From Clostridiales bacterium (GTDB lineage Bacteria; Bacillota; Clostridia; Oscillospirales; Ruminococcaceae): a stretch of DNA of 7,403 nt. Position 1 is the stretch's first letter. Each line of letters begins with the position of its first letter. The notes under the pieces are model-generated. The model ran no database searches. It was not told the DNA's origin and was given only the letters and a program-made list of their open reading frames with translations. Made by a program: the position numbers and the translations under genes. Below are positions 1-6,172 of the stretch, piece by piece. The stretch spans positions 1 to 7,403 of the forward strand of contig JAAYSW010000099.1 of assembly GCA_012523875.1 (NCBI GenBank), read 5' to 3'.

Positions 1-1154
1 ATTTCAGTAGCAGCACCAACCTTGATAACGCCTACACCACCTGATAGCTTTGCAAGTCTTTCCTGCAACTTTTCTCTATCGAAATCAGAAGTAGAAACTT
101 CAATCTCTGACTTAATTTGTGCAATACGGTTTTGAATTTCTGTGGATTCACCCCTGCCACTAACAATGATTGTATTTTCCTTTTGGATTACAACCTGACT
201 AGCCCTACCAAGTTGCTCTACAGTTGCTTCCTTCAAATCAAGACCTAGCTCATCAGTAATAACCTCTCCACCTGTTAGAATAGCTATATCCTTTAACATT
301 TCCTTACGTCTATCGCCAAACCCTGGTGCCTTAACCCCAACACAAACAAATGTGCCTCTTAACTTGTTAAGGATAAGTGTTGTCAATGCTTCTCCCTCTA
401 TATCCTCAGCAACAATCACAAGTTTCTTACCTTCTTGAACAATTTGCTCAAGCAATGGCAAAATTTCTTGAACCGATGCAATCTTCTTATCAGTTATAAG
501 AATATAAGCATCATCAATAACAGCTTCCATCTTCTCTGTATCAGTTACCATATAAGGTGAGATATATCCTCTATCAAATTGCATTCCTTCAACTACTTCA
601 CTATATGTTTCAGCAGTCTTACTTTCCTCAAGAGTGATAACTCCATCTGCTGTAACTTTTTCCATTGCGTCAGCAATAAGTTTTCCAACTTCCTCATCAG
701 ATGAAGAAACAGTAGCAACTCTCTCTATATCCTCTCTGCCGTCAACAGCCTTTGAGTTAGAAATAATCGCCTCAACTGCGATATCAACAGCCTTTGTAAT
801 TCCTTTTTTAACAATCATTGGGTTAGCACCAGCAGCTATATTCTTCATACCCTCACGAATAATAGCTTGTGCAAGTAATGTAGCAGTAGTTGTACCATCA
901 CCAGCTGAATCATTAGTCTTTGTTGCAACTTCTTTCACTATCTGTGCACCCATATTCTCAAATGCATCTTCAAGTTCAATTTCTTTAGCAATTGTAACAC
1001 CATCATTTGTAATAAGTGGTGCACCAAATTTTTTATCTAATACAACATTTCTACCCTTTGGTCCTAATGTAATTTTAACAGTATCTGCAAGCTTATCAAT
1101 ACCAGCCTGGAGGGATCTTCTAGCCTGCTCGCCATAAATTATATCTTTAGCCAT
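1..1154 (-). CDS. groEL: GroEL chaperonin (Hsp60), C-terminus outside window
   Basis: This is the large chaperonin subunit, which forms the ATP-driven folding chamber in the cytoplasm and is capped by GroES. The minus strand is open from the ATG at 1154-1152 to the window edge, giving 384 complete codons of a protein normally about 540 residues long, so roughly the last 155 residues are missing. The N-terminus reads MAKDIIYGEQARRSL. The nucleotide-binding signatures ITLGPKGRNV (about 28-37) and GDGTTTA (about 85-91, including the catalytic Asp86) are intact. The apical domain is recognisable by EGMQFDRGYISPYM and by VKAPGFGDRRKEML, and the visible part ends in GGVGVIKVGAATE of the returning intermediate domain. 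The start follows AAAAGGAGA at a normal distance. groES lies 58 bases upstream on the same strand with no terminator between them, so they form one operon. No frameshift is seen. The long plus-strand frame across 634-1137 is a shadow of this gene. Confidence 0.98.
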   Translation of the reverse strand, partial: MAKDIIYGEQARRSLQAGIDKLADTVKITLGPKGRNVVLDKKFGAPLITNDGVTIAKEIELEDAFENMGAQIVKEVATKTNDSAGDGTTTATLLAQAIIREGMKNIAAGANPMIVKKGITKAVDIAVEAIISNSKAVDGREDIERVATVSSSDEEVGKLIADAMEKVTADGVITLEESKTAETYSEVVEGMQFDRGYISPYMVTDTEKMEAVIDDAYILITDKKIASVQEILPLLEQIVQEGKKLVIVAEDIEGEALTTLILNKLRGTFVCVGVKAPGFGDRRKEMLKDIAILTGGEVITDELGLDLKEATVEQLGRASQVVIQKENTIIVSGRGESTEIQNRIAQIKSEIEVSTSDFDREKLQERLAKLSGGVGVIKVGAATE

Positions 1155-1212
1155 ATTAATAAATCTCCTTTTCCCATTTGTAATTTTAGATTTGTTTATT
1201 TTATAATCTTAA

Positions 1213-1497
1213 TTATTCAACGATAGCCAAAATATCATCTTGACGTATAATTATATAGTCAACATCATCCACTTTAACTTCCGTACCTGAATATTTATTC
1301 AGAAGAACTTTATCACCAACATTAACATACATTTTAATTTCATTTCCGTCAACAATACCACCAGGACCCACTGAAACAATTTCAGCTATTTGTGGTTTTT
1401 CCTTTGCGGATCCTGGAAGAAGAATCCCACCCTTTGTAACCTCCTCAGGCTCTGTCATTTTTACAACAACTCTGTCCACCAATGGTTTAATTGTCAT
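1213..1497 (-). CDS. groES: GroES co-chaperonin (Hsp10)
   Basis: This is the small chaperonin subunit, whose heptamer caps GroEL. It is 94 residues, the usual size. The N-terminus MTIKPLVDRVVVKMTEPEE carries the typical PLVDRVVVK motif. The mobile loop that docks on GroEL is VTKGGILLPGSAKEKPQ (about 20-36), with the hydrophobic GIL contact. The beta-barrel segments IAEIVSVGPG, VGDKVLLNKYSGTEVKVDD and the ending IIIRQDDILAIVE follow in order. The start is fixed by AAGGAGG, read on the minus strand, just upstream of the ATG. It is the first gene of the groES-groEL operon, with a CIRCE operator and promoter upstream. Length and motifs are all ordinary. Confidence 0.98.
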   Translation of the reverse strand: MTIKPLVDRVVVKMTEPEEVTKGGILLPGSAKEKPQIAEIVSVGPGGIVDGNEIKMYVNVGDKVLLNKYSGTEVKVDDVDYIIIRQDDILAIVE

Positions 1498-1541
1498 ATC
1501 TGTTTTCCTCCTTGTATATTATTAGTAATGTATATGCATTT

Positions 1542-1568
1542 TTAGCACTCTACCACTTTGAGTGCTAA
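1542..1568 (-). promoter_or_regulatory. CIRCE operator (HrcA-binding inverted repeat)
   Basis: A perfect inverted repeat, TTAGCACTC, nine spacer bases, GAGTGCTAA, matches the canonical CIRCE element. In Firmicutes CIRCE is bound by the repressor HrcA, which is kept active by GroEL and released on heat or folding stress. It lies between the predicted groES promoter and the groES ribosome binding site, over the expected transcription start, which is the usual repressing position. hrcA itself is not in the window. Confidence 0.97.
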
Positions 1569-1572
1569 TACT

Positions 1573-1600
1573 ATTTTAACAATTAATTTAAAAAAATCAA
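1573..1600 (-). promoter_or_regulatory. Predicted sigma-A-type promoter of groES-groEL
   Basis: Read on the minus strand, TTGATT (1600-1595) and TAAAAT (1578-1573) are separated by 16 bases, giving a plausible vegetative promoter with 4-5 matches per hexamer. Transcription would start around 1566, inside the CIRCE element, consistent with HrcA repression. The assignment rests on motif and position alone. Confidence 0.65.
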
Positions 1601-1749
1601 TAGTATTTCGCATAAAAAAATTATTTTTGTACAACACAACAAATTTTTACTCCTATAAAAACTCCTTTTCGTCACTTTGCACAAGTATTCAATTAGATTT
1701 TGTTTAAGTTTTAAAGTTTTTAAAGAAAAGCCGTGATGTTAATAATTTG

Positions 1750-1766
1750 TTCATATCTTGTTCATA
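1750..1766 (+). promoter_or_regulatory. Candidate response-regulator box: TTCATA direct repeats
   Basis: TTCATA occurs at 1750-1755 and 1761-1766, within a longer repeated TTGTTCATA (1747-1755 and 1758-1766). The 11-base spacing is one helical turn. Tandem hexamers with this period are the usual DNA target of OmpR/PhoB-type winged-helix regulators, and TTCATA fits the degenerate TT(A/T/C)A(C/T)A form known for Bacillus PhoP boxes. The pair lies just upstream of the predicted promoter of such a regulator, so autoregulation is a natural reading. AT-rich DNA produces such matches by chance fairly often. Confidence 0.4.
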
Positions 1767-1783
1767 ATAATAAGTATTAAGTT

Positions 1784-1812
1784 TTAACATTATGTTATAT
1801 AATAATTATAAA
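1784..1812 (+). promoter_or_regulatory. Predicted promoter of the response regulator gene
   Basis: TTAACA (1784-1789) and TATAAA (1807-1812) are each one base off consensus and are separated by exactly 17 bases. The start would fall near 1819, leaving an untranslated leader of about 95 bases. That leader contains a short hairpin, TAAGCA ACTT TGCTTA (1859-1874), of unknown role. The surrounding DNA is very AT-rich, so a chance match is possible. Confidence 0.5.
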
Positions 1813-1914
1813 TATTACGAAAGTATGTTTCAAATTATCTAAAACATTAAATTAATTATAAGCAACTTTGCTTAATGTGCAGTTCTATTAATTTTATTTG
1901 TAAAGGAGTTTACT

Positions 1915-2613
1915 ATGTCACTAGAGAAAATTCTTATTGTCGATGATGATAAAAACATTTGCGACTTGCTACGTCTTTACTTAGAAAAGGAGGGCTTTGG
2001 TGTTATACTTTCCCACAATGGCGAGGAAGCCGTTATGAAGTTCCATGCATTAAAACCTGATATCGTTCTGCTCGATATTATGCTCCCCGGTCTTGACGGC
2101 TGGCAGGTTTGTAGAGAAATAAGAAAAAAATCAAATGTTCCAATAATTATGATAACCGCTAAAAGTGAGACCTTTGATAAGGTTTTAGGTCTTGAATTGG
2201 GTGCTGATGATTATGTTGTGAAGCCTTTTGATACTAAAGAAGTTATCGCTAGAATTAAAGCTATTTCTCGTCGTATTGGTCATGTACCACAAAAAAGTGA
2301 AATTAAAGAAGTCAAATACGATAAATTATCTGTTAATATGACTCGCTATGAATTGAAAGTTAATGACATCGTGCTTGATACCCCACCAAAGGAACTGGAG
2401 TTGCTTTTCTATCTCGCCTCCAATCCAAATAGGGTTTATACCCGTGATCAGCTTCTTGATGAAGTATGGGGTTTTGAGTACTATGGTGATTCACGTACTA
2501 TCGACGTTCACATTAAAAGACTAAGGGAAAAGCTTGAAGGAATTTCTGATAAATGGGCATTAAAAACGGTTTGGGGTGTAGGATATAAATTCGAAGCCGA
2601 TGAAAGGGATTAA
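1915..2613 (+). CDS. OmpR/PhoB-family response regulator
   Basis: This is a cytoplasmic transcription factor, 232 residues, activated by phosphorylation from a partner kinase. The receiver domain spans about residues 4-118: the acidic pocket lies in VDDD (10-12), the phosphoacceptor is Asp54 in LLDIMLPGLDGW, and the switch residues are Thr81 (MITAK) and Lys103 (VVKPFD). The C-terminal winged-helix domain covers about 130-229, with LDTPPKELELLFYLASNP, the recognition helix SRTIDVHIKRLREKLE, and the wing ending TVWGVGYKFE. AAAGGAG sits six bases before the ATG. The cognate kinase follows after 131 bases, and an HtrA protease comes after that. By this context it most resembles the CssR type of secretion-stress regulator, but its sequence alone does not separate it from other OmpR-family members, so no symbol is given. 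All key residues are present. Confidence 0.95.
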   Translation: MSLEKILIVDDDKNICDLLRLYLEKEGFGVILSHNGEEAVMKFHALKPDIVLLDIMLPGLDGWQVCREIRKKSNVPIIMITAKSETFDKVLGLELGADDYVVKPFDTKEVIARIKAISRRIGHVPQKSEIKEVKYDKLSVNMTRYELKVNDIVLDTPPKELELLFYLASNPNRVYTRDQLLDEVWGFEYYGDSRTIDVHIKRLREKLEGISDKWALKTVWGVGYKFEADERD

Positions 2614-2640
2614 TTTCTGTTAGTACTTTTTTTATATTTT

Positions 2641-2665
2641 AAAAGGGGTTATTACCCCCTTTTTG
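2641..2665 (+). terminator. Hairpin terminator or attenuator between regulator and kinase
   Basis: AAAAGGGG (2641-2648) pairs with CCCCTTTT (2656-2663) around a seven-base loop, and a run of five T follows the C block. The GC core is short, so termination is probably partial. It lies inside what is otherwise a two-component operon, 28 bases after the regulator stop codon. No strong promoter was found between it and the kinase, so some transcription probably reads through. The near-symmetric A and T flanks would also let it act on the other strand. Confidence 0.65.
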
Positions 2666-2744
2666 AATTATTTAAATTTTATTTGCTTAGGTATATTATG
2701 GGTGAGTTTTGCGTAATTTATACGAAAGGTAGAAGTAGAGAAAT

Positions 2745-4187
2745 ATGAAGAAAAGCTTTTTTTCAAAATTTTATTATGTTTGTACTACTTTTCTTATAAT
2801 TAGCGTTTTAGTAATGGGTGCTTCTCTGCTTGTTTATGCCAATCGGCTTTATCAAGATGAAAAGCGTGATAAGTTGGATAATGTTTCTGAAGTAGTCATT
2901 GAAAGGATTTCAACATTGTATGAATCCTATATAGAAATTGATAGCTATCAAACTCTATCAGAAATTGAGGATAAACATCTCAATTATAATGTTCAGGTAT
3001 ATATCTTTAATTCGGATGGGGGCTTCATTATAGGCACGGAATCCAATAATTCTGAGGATTCTGAAATTAAATCTGCTGTTTTTAGTAAATCTTTTTTGGA
3101 AAATCATGATGATGACAGTGTTTATTTTAAAATTGGTTATCTTAACGGTATTACATCAGAGTTAAGTGCTTGCCGTATACAGAAATTTACTGTATCAAGG
3201 ACACATGATGAGCCAGTGTCCTATTATTTGGTTGCCACTACTTCCGCTGCTGATTTAAATAGCTTTTCTAAAAATTTGTTTATTTATTTTGGGGTTGCTG
3301 CTGCTATAGTCACTCTTATCACTTCTGTCCTATTCATTATGACTACAAAACGAATCATTCGACCTTTTACTAAAATGTCGGAAAAGGCTGAGGACTTTAT
3401 TAAGGGCGATTATTCACAAAGGCTTCCTGTTGATGATACTGAGGAATTCAGCCGACTTGCCTTATCATTTAATGAAATGGCAAATACAATTGAGAAATAT
3501 GAAACTACACATAAGAACTTTATTGCGAATATTTCACATGAATTGCGAACACCTATGACTACTATTGGCGGATTTATTGATGGAATTCTCGATGGTACTA
3601 TTCCAAAAGAAGAATCGAGGCATTATATGGAACTTGTCTCAGAGGAAATTAGACGCCTCTCAAGGCTTGTTAAAACAATGCTTAGTATCTCTAAATTTGA
3701 AGCTAATGAAATGCTAATTAATTATGAAAATGTAAATATTACGGATTTGATAATTAATACTATTCTTATGTTCGAAAAGAAAATAAATGAAAAACATGTA
3801 AATGTCGAAGGACTTGATGGCCCTAATGTTGACATTGGAGCTGACAAGGATTTGCTTTCACAACTATTTTATAATATTATCGAAAATGCTGTTAAATTTG
3901 TTGACGAATATGGTATAATAAGATTTAGTATATCTCAAACTGATAAATATGCTGTTATTAGTTTAAAAAATACAGGAGAAGGATTATCCGAAGAAGAAAT
4001 TCCTAAGATATTTAAAAGATTCTATAAAACTGATGAATCACGTGGCATTGATGCTAGTGGAATAGGGTTGGGGCTTTCTATAGTTCGCTCAATTATTAAT
4101 CTGCATAACGGTACTATTACAGTCAAGAGTGTTAAAGATGAGTATACTGAATTCATAATTGAACTCCCACTTAAAAAGCTTGATTAA
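2745..4187 (+). CDS. Membrane sensor histidine kinase
   Basis: This is the partner kinase of the upstream regulator, 480 residues, in the cytoplasmic membrane. A first membrane helix lies at about 12-31 and a second at about 177-199. They enclose an extracytoplasmic sensor of roughly 140 residues, possibly a Cache-like fold from the pattern around VQVYIFNSDGGFIIGTE (84-100), but not assignable by eye. A HAMP linker follows (about 200-252, TKRIIRPFTKMSEKA). The dimerisation domain has the H box ANISHELRTPMT with phospho-acceptor His265. The ATPase domain shows the N box (LFYNIIENAVKF, Asn377 and Asn381), a G1 box reading NTGEGL, the F box IFKRFYKTD, and the G2 box SGIGLGLSIV. The G1 box has Asn where many kinases have Asp, a form I recall from clostridial kinases. 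The ribosome binding site is weak, with AAAGG about 15 bases before the ATG. The protease gene starts 17 bases downstream, so both share a transcript. By context a CssS-like stress sensor is likely. Confidence 0.95.
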   Translation: MKKSFFSKFYYVCTTFLIISVLVMGASLLVYANRLYQDEKRDKLDNVSEVVIERISTLYESYIEIDSYQTLSEIEDKHLNYNVQVYIFNSDGGFIIGTESNNSEDSEIKSAVFSKSFLENHDDDSVYFKIGYLNGITSELSACRIQKFTVSRTHDEPVSYYLVATTSAADLNSFSKNLFIYFGVAAAIVTLITSVLFIMTTKRIIRPFTKMSEKAEDFIKGDYSQRLPVDDTEEFSRLALSFNEMANTIEKYETTHKNFIANISHELRTPMTTIGGFIDGILDGTIPKEESRHYMELVSEEIRRLSRLVKTMLSISKFEANEMLINYENVNITDLIINTILMFEKKINEKHVNVEGLDGPNVDIGADKDLLSQLFYNIIENAVKFVDEYGIIRFSISQTDKYAVISLKNTGEGLSEEEIPKIFKRFYKTDESRGIDASGIGLGLSIVRSIINLHNGTITVKSVKDEYTEFIIELPLKKLD

Positions 4188-4204
4188 GGAAGGTGATATT
4201 TTAA

Positions 4205-5584
4205 ATGGATAATAATTATTTTGATAATAATAAGGCTTATCCTCATAATGCTGAAGCTGAAAATAATAAGATACACAATTTCAGAACAAGTCCTATGTAT
4301 GTTAGTAGCACACAAAACCAGCAGGACACAAATCAATCCTTTATATCGGAACAATCCAAAAAAAATATGAAGGAAATGTATGAATACTATAAGTTTTATA
4401 ATATTGACAAGAAAACACCTAAGGTTTTCTCAAAAGGCTCAATTGGTTTGTTAATTACCATATTATCACTTATAGTTGCACTTACCTTATATTGCGTTAT
4501 TACTGATATTGCAAAGGGAAGTCTTTCAAATAATGTTATGGCAAATGTTAATAAGCAGTTCTTCTTACAAACTGAGGAAAAACCTAATGTAGAAGAACAA
4601 TTCAAAGATGAAAGTGGTAGATATACAACTGAGGGGATTGCTCAGCTTCTTAAGCCCTCTATTGTTGAGATATTTACTTATAACACACAGATATCAAATA
4701 CTAACCCAGTGGGAAGTGGCTCAGGAATAATAATGTCAACGGATGGGTATATCGCTACTAATTCACATGTGCTTGATAATGCTACTGATTTTAAGGTTGT
4801 TCTATCCGATGGGGTTGAACATAGGGCACAGATTGTTGGTAAGGATTCCAAAACTGATATTGCTGTTGTTAAAATAAACGCAACTAACCTTATAAACGCT
4901 ACCTTTGGCGACTCTTCAACAGTTAAAGTGGGCGAACAGGTTATGGCAATAGGCAACCCAGCCGGGCTTACTGGAACTGTTACTGATGGAATTGTTTCTG
5001 GTATCAATAGACCCATCAAAACAGATGCAGTTGGCTTTGAAATGGATTGTATCCAAACAAATGCTGCAATAAGCCCGGGGAACTCTGGTGGGGCATTGGT
5101 TAATATGTATGGGCAGGTTATTGGAATTACTTCATCAAAATATGTTGACTCAAGTTATGAGGGTCTTGGCTTCGCTATTACCATAAATGAAGCTAAACCA
5201 ATACTTGAAGAATTAATGTTGAATGGTTATGTTTCAAATAGGGTTAAGGTGGGCATTTCATTTTACGAATCATCTACTGAAATTGCTAATAACTTGTTTA
5301 AAGAACAATTTAATTATGATATTCCTGAAGATATTAATGGACTTTTTATACTTCAAATAGATGAAACATGTGATATTGCTAACACCGATTTACAACTTTA
5401 TGATTTCATTACAAGTGCCGAAGGTGTTGATGTATTTGATTATGATTCATTTATTTCTGTTACCAAAGATAAAAAAGCTGATGATACAATTCGTGCTAAA
5501 GTCGTAAGGCTTGATAAAGATGAAAATAAAATTGAATTTGAAATTGAATTTAAATTAATGGCTGATACTTCAGGATATTACTAA
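4205..5584 (+). CDS. htrA: Membrane-anchored HtrA/DegP-like serine protease
   Basis: This is a trypsin-like (S1C) surface quality-control protease that would degrade or refold misfolded exported proteins outside the membrane. It has 459 residues. A cytoplasmic N-terminal tail of about 78 residues, rich in Asn, Gln and Tyr, precedes one membrane helix (about 79-101). The protease domain covers about 140-335, with the catalytic triad His188 (ATNSHVLDNA), Asp218 (SKTDIAVVKI) and Ser294 (SPGNSGGALVN). The oxyanion-loop sequence GNSGGA has Ala where GNSGGP is usual. The C-terminal 110 residues sit where a PDZ domain belongs (VKVGISF, GLFILQI, LYDFITSAEGVDV), but the pattern is degenerate, notably lacking a clear GDVI motif. 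GGAAGGTGAT gives a strong ribosome binding site, and the gap to the kinase gene is 17 bases, so they are co-transcribed. A strong terminator follows. In Bacillus, CssRS controls htrA; a comparable circuit is inferred here. Family assignment is firm. Confidence 0.95.
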   Translation: MDNNYFDNNKAYPHNAEAENNKIHNFRTSPMYVSSTQNQQDTNQSFISEQSKKNMKEMYEYYKFYNIDKKTPKVFSKGSIGLLITILSLIVALTLYCVITDIAKGSLSNNVMANVNKQFFLQTEEKPNVEEQFKDESGRYTTEGIAQLLKPSIVEIFTYNTQISNTNPVGSGSGIIMSTDGYIATNSHVLDNATDFKVVLSDGVEHRAQIVGKDSKTDIAVVKINATNLINATFGDSSTVKVGEQVMAIGNPAGLTGTVTDGIVSGINRPIKTDAVGFEMDCIQTNAAISPGNSGGALVNMYGQVIGITSSKYVDSSYEGLGFAITINEAKPILEELMLNGYVSNRVKVGISFYESSTEIANNLFKEQFNYDIPEDINGLFILQIDETCDIANTDLQLYDFITSAEGVDVFDYDSFISVTKDKKADDTIRAKVVRLDKDENKIEFEIEFKLMADTSGYY

Positions 5585-5626
5585 CCCTAATTAAATTATT
5601 ATTAAATTAAATTAGATAAAATTTAT

Positions 5627-5660
5627 GCAGTGATATGGTTTTTACATATCACTGCTTTTT
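5627..5660 (+). terminator. Strong intrinsic terminator after the protease gene
   Basis: GCAGTGATATG (5627-5637) pairs perfectly with CATATCACTGC (5645-5655) around a seven-base loop, followed by TTTTT. This is an 11-base-pair classical Rho-independent terminator 43 bases after the stop codon, ending the regulator-kinase-protease unit before the lysis cassette. Confidence 0.92.
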
Positions 5661-5687
5661 ATGTGTATATTTGCGTACACATTTTTT
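5661..5687 (+). promoter_or_regulatory. Second inverted repeat: tandem terminator or operator
   Basis: ATGTGTA (5661-5667) and TACACAT (5676-5682) form a perfect seven-base inverted repeat with an eight-base spacer, followed by a T run to 5687. It abuts the preceding terminator, so it may be a back-up terminator. It also lies directly before the holin gene, and a weak promoter (TACACA 5676-5681, 17 bases, TATTAA 5699-5704) would overlap its right arm, so an operator is the alternative. The sequence alone does not decide. Confidence 0.45.
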
Positions 5688-5705
5688 CACTTTTCAACTA
5701 TTAAT

Positions 5706-5732
5706 GAGGGGGAAAATTATATGGAGGTGTAA
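5706..5732 (+). other. Three-codon leader ORF overlapping the holin ribosome binding site
   Basis: A purine-rich GAGGGGG (5706-5712) stands eight bases before ATG GAG GTG TAA (5721-5732). The GGAGGTG used by the holin is embedded in these codons, and the stop codon lies just before the holin ATG at 5735, out of frame with it. A ribosome on the mini-ORF would cover the holin start signal, so it could tune holin expression. The spacing could also be fortuitous. Confidence 0.35.
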
Positions 5733-5734
5733 AT

Positions 5735-6169
5735 ATGGAGAGATTTCTTGAAGTCCTCACTAGCAATCCACTCATAGTTTTGATTTGTATGGCAATAGCA
5801 CTCGATACATTCCTTGGACTTTTAAGGGCTATTAAGGAGCGTAAATTCAATAGTAGTGTTGGAATCAATGGAGGAATACGGAAAACAGCTATGATAATAA
5901 GTATTATTGCACTTTGTTTTGCTGATTCACTTATAGATATGAATTTACTTTTCATGATTCCTGAACAAGTTATGAAGGCTATCGGATTAAAGAAAATCGG
6001 ATTGTCAGAATTTTTTTCACTGCTTTTTTCTCTTTATGAGTGTGCCAGTATTCTTAAAAACATGGTTCTTTGTGGATTGCCTGTACCAAAGAAATTAAAG
6101 GATTCCATTAGCAAATTTCTAATGGCTATGACGGATGAAATGCCTAAACAGAATAAAAAGGAGGAGTAG
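5735..6169 (+). CDS. Phage-type holin (TcdE/BlhA, phage_holin_4 family)
   Basis: This is a small membrane protein of 144 residues, expected to oligomerise into holes in the cytoplasmic membrane and release the muralytic enzyme encoded next. The family pattern is clear: a first hydrophobic segment (about 10-32) ending in ALDTFLGLLRAIKERKFNSSVGINGGIRKTAM, which matches the D-x-x-x-G...K..K..SS.G..G..RK signature of toxin-secretion/phage-lysis holins. Further hydrophobic stretches follow at about 48-78 and 92-115, and a charged C-terminus ends in NKKEE. GGAGGTG sits five bases before the ATG. The lysozyme gene starts three bases after the stop codon, so the two are translationally coupled. Relatives include TcdE of Clostridioides difficile, which helps export toxins, so a non-phage role is possible. 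No other phage gene is seen in the window. Confidence 0.9.
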   Translation: MERFLEVLTSNPLIVLICMAIALDTFLGLLRAIKERKFNSSVGINGGIRKTAMIISIIALCFADSLIDMNLLFMIPEQVMKAIGLKKIGLSEFFSLLFSLYECASILKNMVLCGLPVPKKLKDSISKFLMAMTDEMPKQNKKEE

Positions 6170-6172
6170 ATT

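Larger units (their letters stand above)
1601..1914. other. Divergent intergenic region, no gene seen
   Basis: The gap between the divergent groES and regulator genes spans 1498-1914. Beyond the CIRCE element and the two promoters described separately, 1601-1740 is AT-rich with several poly-A/T runs and a TTTTAAAG-like repetition around 1704-1726. It has no credible ORF with a ribosome binding site on either strand and no RNA fold that I recognise. Confidence 0.6.

Noticed and set aside
634..1137. Long plus-strand open frame across the groEL region
   Set aside because: It is antisense to an intact, highly conserved groEL, has low-complexity Ser/Ile/Ala-rich translation, and lacks a ribosome binding site.
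2663..2700. Internal promoter for the kinase (TTGAAT with TATATT)
   Set aside because: The hexamers are 23 bases apart, which is outside the workable range, and no better pair was found.
4396..5019. Two minus-strand open frames inside the HtrA gene
   Set aside because: They are shadows of a protease with an intact catalytic triad and show no recognisable domain.
5701..5955. Minus-strand open frame over the start of the holin gene
   Set aside because: It overlaps a holin with a strong ribosome binding site and family signature, and its own start has no Shine-Dalgarno sequence.
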